Positions 6,354 through 14,974 of a stretch of 46,504 nucleotides of DNA are shown here, one piece after another. This DNA is from Candidatus Wallbacteria bacterium (GTDB lineage Bacteria > Muiribacteriota > JAQTZZ01): the NCBI GenBank assembly GCA_028687545.1, contig JAQTZZ010000032.1, forward strand, positions 1-46,504. The letters are read 5' to 3'. The notes beneath the pieces were generated by a model. The model saw only the letters and a list, made by a program, of their open reading frames with translations. It was not told where the DNA came from and did no database searches. Numbering within the stretch: position 1 is the first letter of the stretch; each line of letters starts with the position of its first letter. The position numbers and the translations under genes are program-made.

Positions 6354-8737
6354 ATGATTTTCTTTCTCATCCCGATAAGAGTCTATCCTTTCATACTTTG
6401 GGCGTTCTTGAAAAAATAAAGCACTTTACATCATTAGAAATTGCTGAATACGCCGGCTTGTTTCATGATTTCGGCAAAGTTAATCCTAATTTTCAGAAGA
6501 AAATCAAAGGCTTTCGATCAAACGGTTATTCAAATCATTCTCTCCTATCAGGATTGTACTTTCTGAAATACTGCGCTGCTAATCAGGCTTTATTTCGAAG
6601 TCATGAAAAAATAGCCTCCATTTTAGCAGCTATTGTGCATCATCATGGCGACTTGCCGGATTTTTCAAGAATTTTAAACACAGATGAGATTCAGAAGTTA
6701 TTGAATTTTATGGATAGCGGCAGTGACGTAATTGCAGAAGCAATTGAGACTAATGTTCAGTTAAAGGAAGTCAGATTGACCTTATCTGGAAACAATCGCG
6801 ACCTGCTTGAAAGAGTGCCAAGTGTTCTCTATGCTGGTATTGAGAGCAAAAGAGGAATGACCGTAGATAACTACCTTGATACTCAGTTTTCATTTTCCTG
6901 TCTGATCAATGCAGATAAATCGGATGCTGGTAATCACCAACTGGATAAATCAGAACTGGAGGTGTATTGCACTAAATTCAGCGATTCGTTGGAAAGTTAT
7001 CTGAGCAAGTTCAAAAACAATTCGGAACTGGACCTTTTAAGGCAGGAAATGCGGAATAAAGCGAAAGCATGTATCCATGAAAAACTTGGGAATGGACACA
7101 GACTTTTCTCTCTAACTGCACCGACAGGTTCAGGTAAAACGACCATGCTGTTATCACTGGCAGGTGAAATCATCAAACAGCAAGGTAATCACCGGATTAT
7201 CTACATTCTTCCGTTTTTATCCATTACCGAGCAAGTAGAAAAGGTTTGCCTCGATATTTTCAAAGGGCTGGAAAGTAACATCAGACGAATTGACTCCAAA
7301 ACCGAGAACCGGGATTTCCAACAACAACAAGAAAATTCAGATGGCGATATGATGTTTGACTCAAAGTCTCTTCTTGATGCCAAATTTAAGGAAGACTCAT
7401 TTGATTATCCGTTTGTTATTACTACCTTTGTCAGGTTTTTTGAAACCCTGTTGAGCAACAGGAATGCAACACTGCTGAAAATGCCTAATTTTTCCAAATC
7501 AATTTTCTTGATCGACGAGATCCAATCGCTCCCTCCGAGACTCTATGGCTTTCTTGTGGCATACCTTGACACTTTCTGCAGAAAATTTGGTTCATATGCT
7601 GTTCTGTCCACCGCAACTATGCCGAACTTCAGACTTCCCGAAAACAACCGACACGATTTAGCTGCCATTTTTAAGGATTATTCAACTCCTCCGGAGTTGC
7701 TTGATTTTGGATACTTCGGAAACGATATCTTCAACAGATATCAAGTGTCAGCCCCTCATCCAATTGAAACATCAGACTTATCCGTGATGATTGAAACTGA
7801 CTTTTCTTCAACATTAGTGATCTTGAATACAATCCAGGATTCGAAAGAGTTATTTGCAGAATTGACTAAGAAGAGAGAACCTTCAACTCTTGTTTTTTTG
7901 TTGAATACGCATTTCAAGCCTTTTGACAGAAAACGGAAAATTAATATTTGTAAGAAGTTATTGGCAGCAAATAAGTCCCGGAAGTTGAAAAGAAAAATTA
8001 TCTTGATTTCCACCCAACTGATTGAAGCTGGTGTAGATATTGATTTCCCAGTTGTATACCGTGATATCTGTCCTATGCCAAGTATTATACAATCAGGAGG
8101 CAGGTGCAACCGGAATGGATCGAACGAAATCCCTGGAAGGCTTGTATTGTTTGAACTCCAAAAAAACAAGAAAAGTCGAGCAGACCTGATATATAGAGGG
8201 AGAGATTCCAGATTTCTGAATTTCAGTAAACAGAAGCTGAGTGAAACCCAATATGAAGAACCAGGCTTGTTTGAATTGCAGAAATTGTTCTTTAGCGATG
8301 TCCGGAAAGAAACTCTGTTCGGTGTTCACTATGGCTCTTGCTTCATCGATGGAGAAATTGATTTTGTTGCTGAGATAAAAAAAGGAAGTTTTTCAGAGGT
8401 CGGTAAATTCAGATTAATAGACGAGGATTTTGGTGAAGAATTTCGCTATTACATCCCGGTTAAAAAAGATGATACTGAATTTGAAAAGCTTGAAAACCTG
8501 TTCAATGAATTGAAATCCATCAAATTCAATGACTTTGAAAAGAAAAAACTGAAGCTGATTGAAATCGATAAACGGTTAAAAAAAATGGCAGATCATGTTG
8601 TTCAGATCCGATTGAAGAAAGATGACAGCAAGCCTGTAGTTAGTAGTGAACCATGCTTTGGTCTTTTGAAACTCAGCAAGGAACATTACAACTCAAGAAC
8701 AGGGATATGCTTGTCCAATGATAATCAACTTCTTTGA
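6341..8737 (+). CDS. cas3: Cas3 nuclease-helicase (HD + SF2 helicase)
   Basis: Cas3 unwinds and degrades DNA marked by Cascade. An N-terminal HD nuclease domain is visible (FHDFGK with H42-D43, SNHS at H66, and VHHHGD near residue 103). The helicase follows: Walker A APTGSGKT near residue 260, DEIQ box near 390, STATMP near 423, and QSGGRCNRNG (motif VI) near 583. All key motifs are present, so the enzyme should be active. At 798 residues it is a full-length fused HD-helicase. The start is a GTG inside the cas5 end (13-bp overlap); no ATG in this frame lies closer. The coding sequence is AT-rich like cas8b-cas5 (17 of 60 G/C in 8521-8580). Confidence 0.95.
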   Translation: MACLDDFLSHPDKSLSFHTLGVLEKIKHFTSLEIAEYAGLFHDFGKVNPNFQKKIKGFRSNGYSNHSLLSGLYFLKYCAANQALFRSHEKIASILAAIVHHHGDLPDFSRILNTDEIQKLLNFMDSGSDVIAEAIETNVQLKEVRLTLSGNNRDLLERVPSVLYAGIESKRGMTVDNYLDTQFSFSCLINADKSDAGNHQLDKSELEVYCTKFSDSLESYLSKFKNNSELDLLRQEMRNKAKACIHEKLGNGHRLFSLTAPTGSGKTTMLLSLAGEIIKQQGNHRIIYILPFLSITEQVEKVCLDIFKGLESNIRRIDSKTENRDFQQQQENSDGDMMFDSKSLLDAKFKEDSFDYPFVITTFVRFFETLLSNRNATLLKMPNFSKSIFLIDEIQSLPPRLYGFLVAYLDTFCRKFGSYAVLSTATMPNFRLPENNRHDLAAIFKDYSTPPELLDFGYFGNDIFNRYQVSAPHPIETSDLSVMIETDFSSTLVILNTIQDSKELFAELTKKREPSTLVFLLNTHFKPFDRKRKINICKKLLAANKSRKLKRKIILISTQLIEAGVDIDFPVVYRDICPMPSIIQSGGRCNRNGSNEIPGRLVLFELQKNKKSRADLIYRGRDSRFLNFSKQKLSETQYEEPGLFELQKLFFSDVRKETLFGVHYGSCFIDGEIDFVAEIKKGSFSEVGKFRLIDEDFGEEFRYYIPVKKDDTEFEKLENLFNELKSIKFNDFEKKKLKLIEIDKRLKKMADHVVQIRLKKDDSKPVVSSEPCFGLLKLSKEHYNSRTGICLSNDNQLL

Positions 8738-8747
8738 GGAATAATAC

Positions 8748-9041
8748 ATGAAAAGAAAATTGACGCACCCTTACTCCCTCTCCTTCAAACTCTCCGCAGT
8801 CCGCCGAGCGCTGGAGCCGGGCTGCGATATCGCAAAACTGGCTGAAGAATTGGGCATTCGCCAGATCACGCTCCGCAAATGGATTATATTGTATGAAATT
8901 GATCCTGAAATTTTCAGCGGCAGGAAGAGATCGCCCACTGAACTGGAACGCGAGAAAGCCAGATTGATTAAAGAGATCGCTGATATTAAAATGGAAAACG
9001 AAATCCTGAAAAAGGTTGCAGCCAGTTCCTTGAAAAAGTAA
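8748..9041 (+). CDS. IS3-type OrfA-like HTH protein inside the cas operon
   Basis: The 97-residue protein matches the layout of IS3-family OrfA (HTH_Tnp_1): a helix-turn-helix over roughly residues 8-45 and a C-terminal leucine-rich coiled coil over about 62-92. OrfA proteins bind the ends of the insertion sequence and are normally fused by frameshifting to OrfB, which holds the DDE catalytic domain. No OrfB and no flanking inverted repeats were seen here; cas4 starts 24 bp downstream. It sits 10 bp after cas3 with an AGGA ribosome site, so it is co-transcribed with the cas genes. Either it is a remnant of an IS that excised imperfectly, or it has been kept as a DNA-binding regulator. Its base composition (31 of 60 G/C in 8821-8880) matches cas4 rather than cas3. 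Confidence 0.75.
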   Translation: MKRKLTHPYSLSFKLSAVRRALEPGCDIAKLAEELGIRQITLRKWIILYEIDPEIFSGRKRSPTELEREKARLIKEIADIKMENEILKKVAASSLKK

Positions 9042-9065
9042 CAAAACAATGAAGGCAGGCTGAAG

Positions 9066-9566
9066 ATGAGCAGCAATCTCCCTGACATCACAGCTACTGA
9101 GTTCAACTATTTCCACATCTGCCAGCGGAAACTCTGGCTCTTTTCCCACGACATCGAGATGGAGCGGGAATCGGACGCAGTGCTGATGGGAAAGCTGATC
9201 CACGAAAATTCCTATCAGCGGGAAAAGAAGGAAATCCTGATCGATGGGCTGGTGAAGATCGATTTCATGGACGGGGAAGGTGTGCATGAGGTGAAGAAAA
9301 GCGACTCCATGGAAGATGCTCATGTCTGGCAGGTGTTGTACTATGTTTACATCCTTCGTAAAAAGGGTGTGGAAGTCAATAAAGGTGTGATCAATTACCC
9401 CAAGCAGAAACGCACGGTGGAAATCGAGTATACACCGGAAAAAGAAGCTGAAATTGAGCGGAAACTGGTGGAAGTTGAAAAAGTCCGGCAATCTCAAGAT
9501 CCGCCCGCGACTCTTGTTTCGAAAATCTGCCGGAAATGCGCGTATGAGGAATTCTGTTTCGCATAA
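9066..9566 (+). CDS. cas4: Cas4, RecB-like exonuclease of CRISPR adaptation
   Basis: Cas4 trims prespacers and helps choose PAM-containing ends for Cas1-Cas2. The protein has the four Cys that hold a 4Fe-4S cluster (C19, then C155, C158 and C164 near the C-terminus), the GKLIHE motif, and the RecB-type E-V-K-K catalytic element around residue 78. At 166 residues it is a standard short Cas4. It sits 11 bp ahead of cas1, as is common in I-B loci. The composition is clearly GC-richer than cas3 (36 of 60 G/C in 9121-9180). Confidence 0.93.
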   Translation: MSSNLPDITATEFNYFHICQRKLWLFSHDIEMERESDAVLMGKLIHENSYQREKKEILIDGLVKIDFMDGEGVHEVKKSDSMEDAHVWQVLYYVYILRKKGVEVNKGVINYPKQKRTVEIEYTPEKEAEIERKLVEVEKVRQSQDPPATLVSKICRKCAYEEFCFA

Positions 9567-9577
9567 GGAGCAAGTCG

Positions 9578-10570
9578 GTGAAACGTAATTATTATCTGCT
9601 GAAAAACTCGCGCATCCGTAGAAAGGACAATACCATCTGCTTAGAATACGAGAACGGCGAGAAAAAGAACCTGCCGATCGAAGATGTGGAAGCTTTCTAT
9701 CTTTTCGGGGAAATGGATTTGAATACCAAACTCCTGAACTTCCTGTCCCAGGAAAAGATACCGCTGCATGTCTTCAATTATTACGGATACTATTCCGGAT
9801 CATACTATCCCCGGGAATATCTGAATTCCGGATTCGTGCTGGTGAATCAGGTCGAGGCATACAAGAATCCGGAGAAGCGGCTGGAAATAGCGAGGGAGCT
9901 GATTACCGGTGCCAGTCACAACATTCTCTGCAATCTTAAGTATTACCAGAACCGGCGTGCCGGCCTTGAAGGCCACATCGAAGAAATCGAGAAGTACAAA
10001 AACAAGCTCCCTGAAGTCTCCTGCATCATGGAGCTAATGGCATGGGAAGGCCATATAAGGGATCGTTATTATGAGAGTTTCAATGACTTTCTTGACTTAC
10101 CTGAACCTTATAAAAAAAGGGTGAAGCGACCGCCTGACAACATGCTGAATGCCCTGATCTCTTTCGGTAATTCCCTGATGTACGCAACTGTGCTGGGGGA
10201 AATTTATCATACTCAACTGAATCCCACTATCAGTTACCTGCACGAGCCGGGGAACCGCCGGTTTTCCCTGAGTCTAGACATTTCCGAGGTTTTCAAGCCA
10301 TTAATTGTTGATCATGTAATCTTCAAGCTGATCAATACCAGAATGCTGTCTGAAAAAGACTTTGATCAGGACGCCAACTGCTGCTATCTCTCGGAAAACG
10401 GAAGAAAAATTTTCATTCGTGAATATGACGAGCGGCTTTCCACTACTATCAAGCACCGCCACCTGAAGCGCAATGTATCCTATCGGAGGCTGATCAGGAT
10501 GGAGTGCTATAAAATAGAGAAAACGATTGTCGGGGACGCTGAATACAAGGCTTTCCAGGCCTGGTGGTGA
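9578..10570 (+). CDS. cas1: Cas1 integrase of CRISPR adaptation
   Basis: Cas1 inserts new spacers at the leader end. The 330-residue protein has the family's conserved metal-binding residues: E157 in a WEGHIRDRYY context, H222 in YLHEPGNRR, and acidic residues D234/E237 in SLDISEVFKP. The GTG start at 9578 is supported by AAGGAG at 9565-9570, which overlaps the cas4 stop. Sequence and order (cas4-cas1-cas2) are those of type I-B. The gene appears intact, so the locus should be able to acquire spacers. Confidence 0.95.
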   Translation: MKRNYYLLKNSRIRRKDNTICLEYENGEKKNLPIEDVEAFYLFGEMDLNTKLLNFLSQEKIPLHVFNYYGYYSGSYYPREYLNSGFVLVNQVEAYKNPEKRLEIARELITGASHNILCNLKYYQNRRAGLEGHIEEIEKYKNKLPEVSCIMELMAWEGHIRDRYYESFNDFLDLPEPYKKRVKRPPDNMLNALISFGNSLMYATVLGEIYHTQLNPTISYLHEPGNRRFSLSLDISEVFKPLIVDHVIFKLINTRMLSEKDFDQDANCCYLSENGRKIFIREYDERLSTTIKHRHLKRNVSYRRLIRMECYKIEKTIVGDAEYKAFQAWW

Positions 10571-10574
10571 ATTT

Positions 10575-10838
10575 ATGCATGTAATCCTCTTTTACGATGT
10601 CGAAGTAGAGCGCGTTCAGAAAATCCATAAATTGATGAAGCGCTATCTTACCTGGGTTCAGAATTCTGTCTTTGAAGGTGAAATGACTGAAGGTAAAATG
10701 GAAGAGATGAAAAGCGAACTCAGGAAAAAGATGAATCCAGGCCTGGATTCTGTGATCATTTACAAACTTGGCGATCTGCGTTATACAGAGCGGGAAATTG
10801 TTGGCGTGGAGAAAAACACCACAGATAATCTGCTTTGA
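10575..10838 (+). CDS. cas2: Cas2, partner of Cas1
   Basis: Cas2 forms the central dimer of the Cas1-Cas2 integration complex. The protein of 87 residues begins MHVILFYDVE, with the family's conserved Asp at residue 8 at the end of the first beta strand of the ferredoxin-like fold. The frame is open further upstream into cas1, but this ATG, 4 bp after the cas1 stop, gives the canonical N-terminus and normal length. It is the last cas gene; the leader and array follow. Confidence 0.93.
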   Translation: MHVILFYDVEVERVQKIHKLMKRYLTWVQNSVFEGEMTEGKMEEMKSELRKKMNPGLDSVIIYKLGDLRYTEREIVGVEKNTTDNLL

Positions 10839-11084
10839 AGTGACTGCAGATGTGTGATATTCTAAGTCTATCTGGTGTAAAGCCGGATTGATTGAAAAAC
10901 ATCGTCGATCCCAGGTAAAGCAAAAACCATGGGGATGCGACAGACTGGCAATGGTCTTTGACATTAATTGATTTTGTTGATCCACAATAATATCCGCCGA
11001 ATTTTGTCTGCATTCCATTATATCTCGGAGTGGTGCGACCAGCTATCCGATGAAAAACTCATCGGATCCTGGCACAAAATCGGC
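10839..11084 (+). promoter_or_regulatory. CRISPR leader with a near-terminal hairpin
   Basis: The 246 bp between cas2 and the first repeat have no coding frame and should hold the promoter of the pre-crRNA and the signals for spacer integration. A perfect inverted repeat, ATCCGATGA (11045-11053), loop AAAAC, TCATCGGAT (11059-11067), ends 17 bp before the first repeat. No T tract follows, so it is unlikely to be a terminator. The leader lies on this side because the degenerate repeat is at the other end of the array. Confidence 0.75.
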
Positions 11085-13152
11085 CTTTTAATCGAACCAG
11101 AATGGAATTGAAACGATGATAGGTCCAGTGCAATTATTGAAACTATGACCTTTTAATCGAACCAGAATGGAATTGAAACTAGTGAATAGGCACTTGTAAC
11201 TATATTAATATTATACTTTTAATCGAACCAGAATGGAATTGAAACGCATTAACAACAGCATTACCCTTCTTTACTATGTAACTTTTAATCGAACCAGAAT
11301 GGAATTGAAACTGCGTAGAAACAGGAACACTTTCCGCGGGGCGGCAGCTTTTAATCGAACCAGAATGGAATTGAAACGTCATTATGTGCAGACTGCTTGA
11401 CAAAGGAATTAGCTTTTAATCGAACCAGAATGGAATTGAAACCAATCTCGCGGATGAAATTAGGTGCCGCTCGAAGCTTTTAATCGAACCAGAATGGAAT
11501 TGAAACAGATCGTACCGAAGCGCATGGCAGCCGGGAAAACACTTTTAATCGAACCAGAATGGAATTGAAACCTGAACTTAATATGTTTGGATAATTGATT
11601 TTCATTCTTTTAATCGAACCAGAATGGAATTGAAACTGCCTCCACGCTATTAGGATTACTTCTGCGGTTCTGCTTTTAATCGAACCAGAATGGAATTGAA
11701 ACGCGGCACCAAAAAGCCGCAAGGAGGAAAAACCGACTCCTTTTAATCGAACCAGAATGGAATTGAAACGAGAATTTCGCTGGTGTTCATCTTTCCCCCT
11801 ATTTCTTTTAATCGAACCAGAATGGAATTGAAACAAATTCAGAGCGGCCTTTTGCAACCGTTATTCATGCTTTTAATCGAACCAGAATGGAATTGAAACG
11901 TTTTACGCCCGAGATGTATTTATCACCGTCTGAAACTTTTAATCGAACCAGAATGGAATTGAAACCTGGAAACGGAGTCGTACCAGTTGTGGTTGCAGCA
12001 CTTTTAATCGAACCAGAATGGAATTGAAACCGCTCACCTGGACGCAGGGCGGCTGAGGGCTGATCCCTTTTAATCGAACCAGAATGGAATTGAAACAGGC
12101 TCGCAGAGGTTAGGGCTGCAATGAAAACAGCTGGCTTTTAATCGAACCAGAATGGAATTGAAACGAAAAAGGCGGAAGGCGGGGCAGGCGGTTATTCTGC
12201 TTTTAATCGAACCAGAATGGAATTGAAACGACAAAATCGCGAGTCCCCTTGTCGTCGATCATGATCTTTTAATCGAACCAGAATGGAATTGAAACTAGCC
12301 ACGATCTGCCATCTTCGCCTGAGCGTAGAACCTTTTAATCGAACCAGAATGGAATTGAAACTTGCCTCATCCTCATCGTAAACTGAGATGCCTTTTTCCT
12401 TTTAATCGAACCAGAATGGAATTGAAACCGGCCAGCGGGTACGATGAGATCAACAAGTTCGTGGCTTTTAATCGAACCAGAATGGAATTGAAACCTTGAC
12501 AAAATTAACTTTCACGCGCGCGGGCGCACTTTTAATCGAACCAGAATGGAATTGAAACGAGGCCGGACACATTGCCCCTGAGGCCGGACACATCCTTTTA
12601 ATCGAACCAGAATGGAATTGAAACGTAAACGAAGGCCATCCCTGCGCACCTGCAGGAAGGCTTTTAATCGAACCAGAATGGAATTGAAACTCTGGAGAAA
12701 TCTGCTTTGACACGGCTGAAACTCGCCTTTTAATCGAACCAGAATGGAATTGAAACGTAATTCTGGTGCAAGGTGATGATCTCGCCGTCCTGACTTTTAA
12801 TCGAACCAGAATGGAATTGAAACAGGTTATAAATCATGTTCATCAGAGCCAGGGACCGACTTTTAATCGAACCAGAATGGAATTGAAACATATCAAAGAT
12901 TAGGGATTTCATATATCAGCTTACCTTTTAATCGAACCAGAATGGAATTGAAACCTGAACTGAACTTGCTCACCCTTAGCTTCGGCAGCCCTTTTAATCG
13001 AACCAGAATGGAATTGAAACTACATGTGGAATACATTATCCACGATATCTGTACCTCTTTTAATCGAACCAGAATGGAATTGAAACGTCTAACCCTGTAA
13101 TAGCTGTACCTAACAGAATGCACTTTTAATCGAACCAGAATGGAATTGAAAC
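11085..13152 (+). CRISPR. CRISPR array, 32 intact 30-nt repeats and 31 spacers (type I-B)
   Basis: The repeat starts CTTTTAATCG and ends GGAATTGAAAC; the ATTGAAAC end is typical of type I-B repeats. I located 32 copies that read as identical (first 11085-11114, last 13123-13152). Spacers are about 34-37 nt. Several give sensible short peptides in one frame, as expected for protospacers in coding DNA (for example the one starting at 12429 reads ASGYDEINKFV). Identical repeats and an intact cas1-cas2-cas4 set indicate recent activity. Many apparent reading frames on the opposite strand here are produced by the repeats and are not genes. Confidence 0.98.
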
Positions 13153-13188
13153 GTTGTTACCAGCGCCAGTTATGTGACGCTGGACGGG

Positions 13189-13290
13189 CTTTTAATCCCA
13201 CTTCGCTTCGCTCCGGGGACAATGGGCTGTAACAAAATCTTCCTTTGTCAGATTTTGTAACACCCCTTATGTCGAACCAGAATGAAATTG
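13189..13290 (+). repeat. Terminal CRISPR repeat split by an insertion
   Basis: After the last spacer the repeat begins normally (CTTTTAATC, 13189-13197), is interrupted, and resumes at 13274 as GAACCAGAATG followed by a degenerate AAATTG, losing its end after 13290. The bases TC occur on both sides of the insert (13196-13197 and 13272-13273), which could be a 2-bp target duplication. The degenerate tail marks this as the old, leader-distal end of the array. Confidence 0.85.
13198..13271. mobile_element. 74-bp palindromic MITE/REP-like element inside the last repeat
   Basis: The insert has two parts: a segment from CCCACTTCG to CTCCGGGGA, then a long stem in which GGGCTGTAACAAAATCT pairs with AGATTTTGTAACACCCC, 15 of 17 positions matching. 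There is no coding capacity. A related element with the same order of parts lies at 19914-20003. It is likely a non-autonomous element moved by a transposase elsewhere in the genome; the mobility is inferred from the clean split of the CRISPR repeat. Confidence 0.65.
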
Positions 13291-13313
13291 TGCCTATTGT
13301 CAAAAACCCGGGA

Positions 13314-13333
13314 AGGAATTAGAATGAATTCCT
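13314..13333. repeat. Small inverted repeat after the array
   Basis: AGGAATT (13314-13320) and AATTCCT (13327-13333) are inverted around a 6-nt loop, just upstream of the next gene. No T tract follows. It could be a weak terminator for the array transcript or an operator of the downstream gene. Confidence 0.3.
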
Positions 13334-13357
13334 AAAATCATTTGAGGTCTGTTAGAA

Positions 13358-14845
13358 TTGATCAATCCCGCCAACATCGAATGCAGGCTGCACATCCACG
13401 ACAGATATCACATAGAGCAGAAGATGGCTTATCTTCCGGACGGGCAGGACCGGGAAAGCGAATACAGGATTGAAAACTACATCTTCATTCCCAAAAACCT
13501 CGGCATTAACGAGCGGGCTTATCCGAAAAGTGAGATTTACCATTGGATCAAGAACTACGTCAGGTTCAGGAATCCCAAAATACCGGTTTCAAATCTGATC
13601 TCCAGCAGCCAGGGTTCCCCGCTTTGCAAGCTCAAAACCATAGTCGAATCTCTCGGCCGCTGTGCGGGGGATAGAAAAGTGGTTAATGCCTATGAACATG
13701 AACTCAAGATGTTCGGCTCGATCACCAGAAGTACATTGCGGGACTTGACCACCTTCATCAGGGACAATGGCATCACACGCAGAGACAGAGAGCGGCTGAT
13801 AGGTGATTTCATCTCTTCTTCGAAGGAAGTGATAGCCGGCCTGGAAAAGATCTGGACTCTGGTCTGTATTCCTCAGATTCCCAGGGACCTGCAGAGTGAA
13901 TTTCTCTGGCTGGAAGAGGCTGTTAACATGTTTGTCAATGAAAGCTGCTTCGATATCCTGGAAATACTGAATAAAAAGCTCAACATCCACGACGAGCCTG
14001 ACCTGAATGCAGAACTTCTGAATCTGATTGCCGAGAACAACAGCGCGAGGGAAAAGCTCCTCCACCATAAAGATGGAGAGAATGGCACAAATGAGTCCTA
14101 TGTATTCAGAAAAAGGATACTTAAGAAATTCGTCTCCAGCGTACTTTTTCTGAACGTAAGCGTGAACGAGGAAAGCAAAAAGCTGGAGCATCTGCTTTTT
14201 GCTCTTTCAGCTGGAATCTCAATGATCTTTGCCACAGCAGTAGCTTATTACTTCAACCTTCGCTATGGAAATTTCTCATTCCCTATGCTCGTGGCCGGCA
14301 TCATTGCTTATATGTTCAAGGATCGTATCAAGGTGCTGGGTCAGGACTATTTCAGGAACATCTTGAGCCGCCATTATTATGACCACAAGATCATGATATC
14401 AGTACCAGGTGCTGAGAAAGCTGTGGGAGTATGCAGGGAATACATCCGTTATCAGCTCAGGCACGACCTTCCGAAAAAAATCGCACAATTTACAGAGCAG
14501 AATGACTTTTATCAACTGGAACGCGAGCTGAGTGGGGAAAACATCATTCTTTACAAGAAAAAAATCAGGCTCGACACCGGTGAAATTTCTAAGCTGTACG
14601 ATGGAGTTTCCGGAATCATAGATATCACCAGGCTGAACTTCAAGGAATTCCTCAGCAACATGGACGAGCCGGATGTACCAGTGTTTGCGGTAAACAATGG
14701 CGCATACACCTGCGAGAAGGGTGAAAAACTATATCACGTGCATCTGGTCACACATCTGCACTCAGGCATAACCGACCGTCTACAGTGCTTTAGGATCGTG
14801 CTCAACCGCAGGGGCCTGAAGCGTATCGACCAGATAGACTTGTGA
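13358..14845 (+). CDS. Unrecognised two-TM protein downstream of the CRISPR array
   Basis: No family was recognised for this 495-residue protein. A mostly hydrophilic, helical N-terminal part of about 275 residues is followed by two membrane segments (about 279-299 and 304-322) and a C-terminal soluble part of about 170 residues rich in basic and His residues. There is no signal peptide, so both soluble parts probably face the cytoplasm. The start is a TTG with GAGG at 13344-13347; no ATG lies nearby in frame. It is the first gene after the array on the same strand. Whether it belongs to the CRISPR system or is simply the neighbouring chromosomal gene cannot be told from sequence alone. Confidence 0.75.
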   Translation: MINPANIECRLHIHDRYHIEQKMAYLPDGQDRESEYRIENYIFIPKNLGINERAYPKSEIYHWIKNYVRFRNPKIPVSNLISSSQGSPLCKLKTIVESLGRCAGDRKVVNAYEHELKMFGSITRSTLRDLTTFIRDNGITRRDRERLIGDFISSSKEVIAGLEKIWTLVCIPQIPRDLQSEFLWLEEAVNMFVNESCFDILEILNKKLNIHDEPDLNAELLNLIAENNSAREKLLHHKDGENGTNESYVFRKRILKKFVSSVLFLNVSVNEESKKLEHLLFALSAGISMIFATAVAYYFNLRYGNFSFPMLVAGIIAYMFKDRIKVLGQDYFRNILSRHYYDHKIMISVPGAEKAVGVCREYIRYQLRHDLPKKIAQFTEQNDFYQLERELSGENIILYKKKIRLDTGEISKLYDGVSGIIDITRLNFKEFLSNMDEPDVPVFAVNNGAYTCEKGEKLYHVHLVTHLHSGITDRLQCFRIVLNRRGLKRIDQIDL

Positions 14846-14874
14846 ATCTATCGGTCCTCACACATTGGAGCCGG

Positions 14875-14973
14875 TTATTCGAAGAAACTCTTCTTCACCA
14901 GGATCACGACCCCGATGAAAATGATTCCCCAGGAAATCCCGAGCATCAGATATCCGCCTAAAGTCAGTTCCAT
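14875..14973 (-). CDS. MetS-like small subunit of a sodium-coupled transporter
   Basis: A 32-residue single-TM protein, MELTLGGYLML..., lies one base downstream of the large transporter gene with a GGAGG ribosome site contained in that gene's last codons. Small subunits of this size and look (MetS of Corynebacterium and relatives) accompany NSS-family transporters of the MetP type and are needed for their function. The last residues are KKSFFE, a positive cytoplasmic end. A second in-frame ATG three codons upstream is possible but too close to the ribosome site. Confidence 0.75.
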   Translation of the reverse strand: MELTLGGYLMLGISWGIIFIGVVILVKKSFFE

Positions 14974-14974
14974 G

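Noticed and set aside
8673-9497. Long open frame on the minus strand across the OrfA and cas4 genes
   Set aside because: It lies opposite real genes with strong family motifs and has no motif of its own; it is a composition shadow.
10839-11084. Small minus-strand frames in the CRISPR leader
   Set aside because: They overlap the leader and cas2 without any support; leader function explains the region.
11200-13123. Several minus-strand frames with repeated FQFHSGSIK peptides
   Set aside because: These are translations of the CRISPR repeat and are not proteins.
11085-13152. Self-targeting spacers against this window
   Set aside because: A by-eye check did not reveal a spacer matching other parts of the window, but this was not exhaustive. 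A full search would be needed to settle it.
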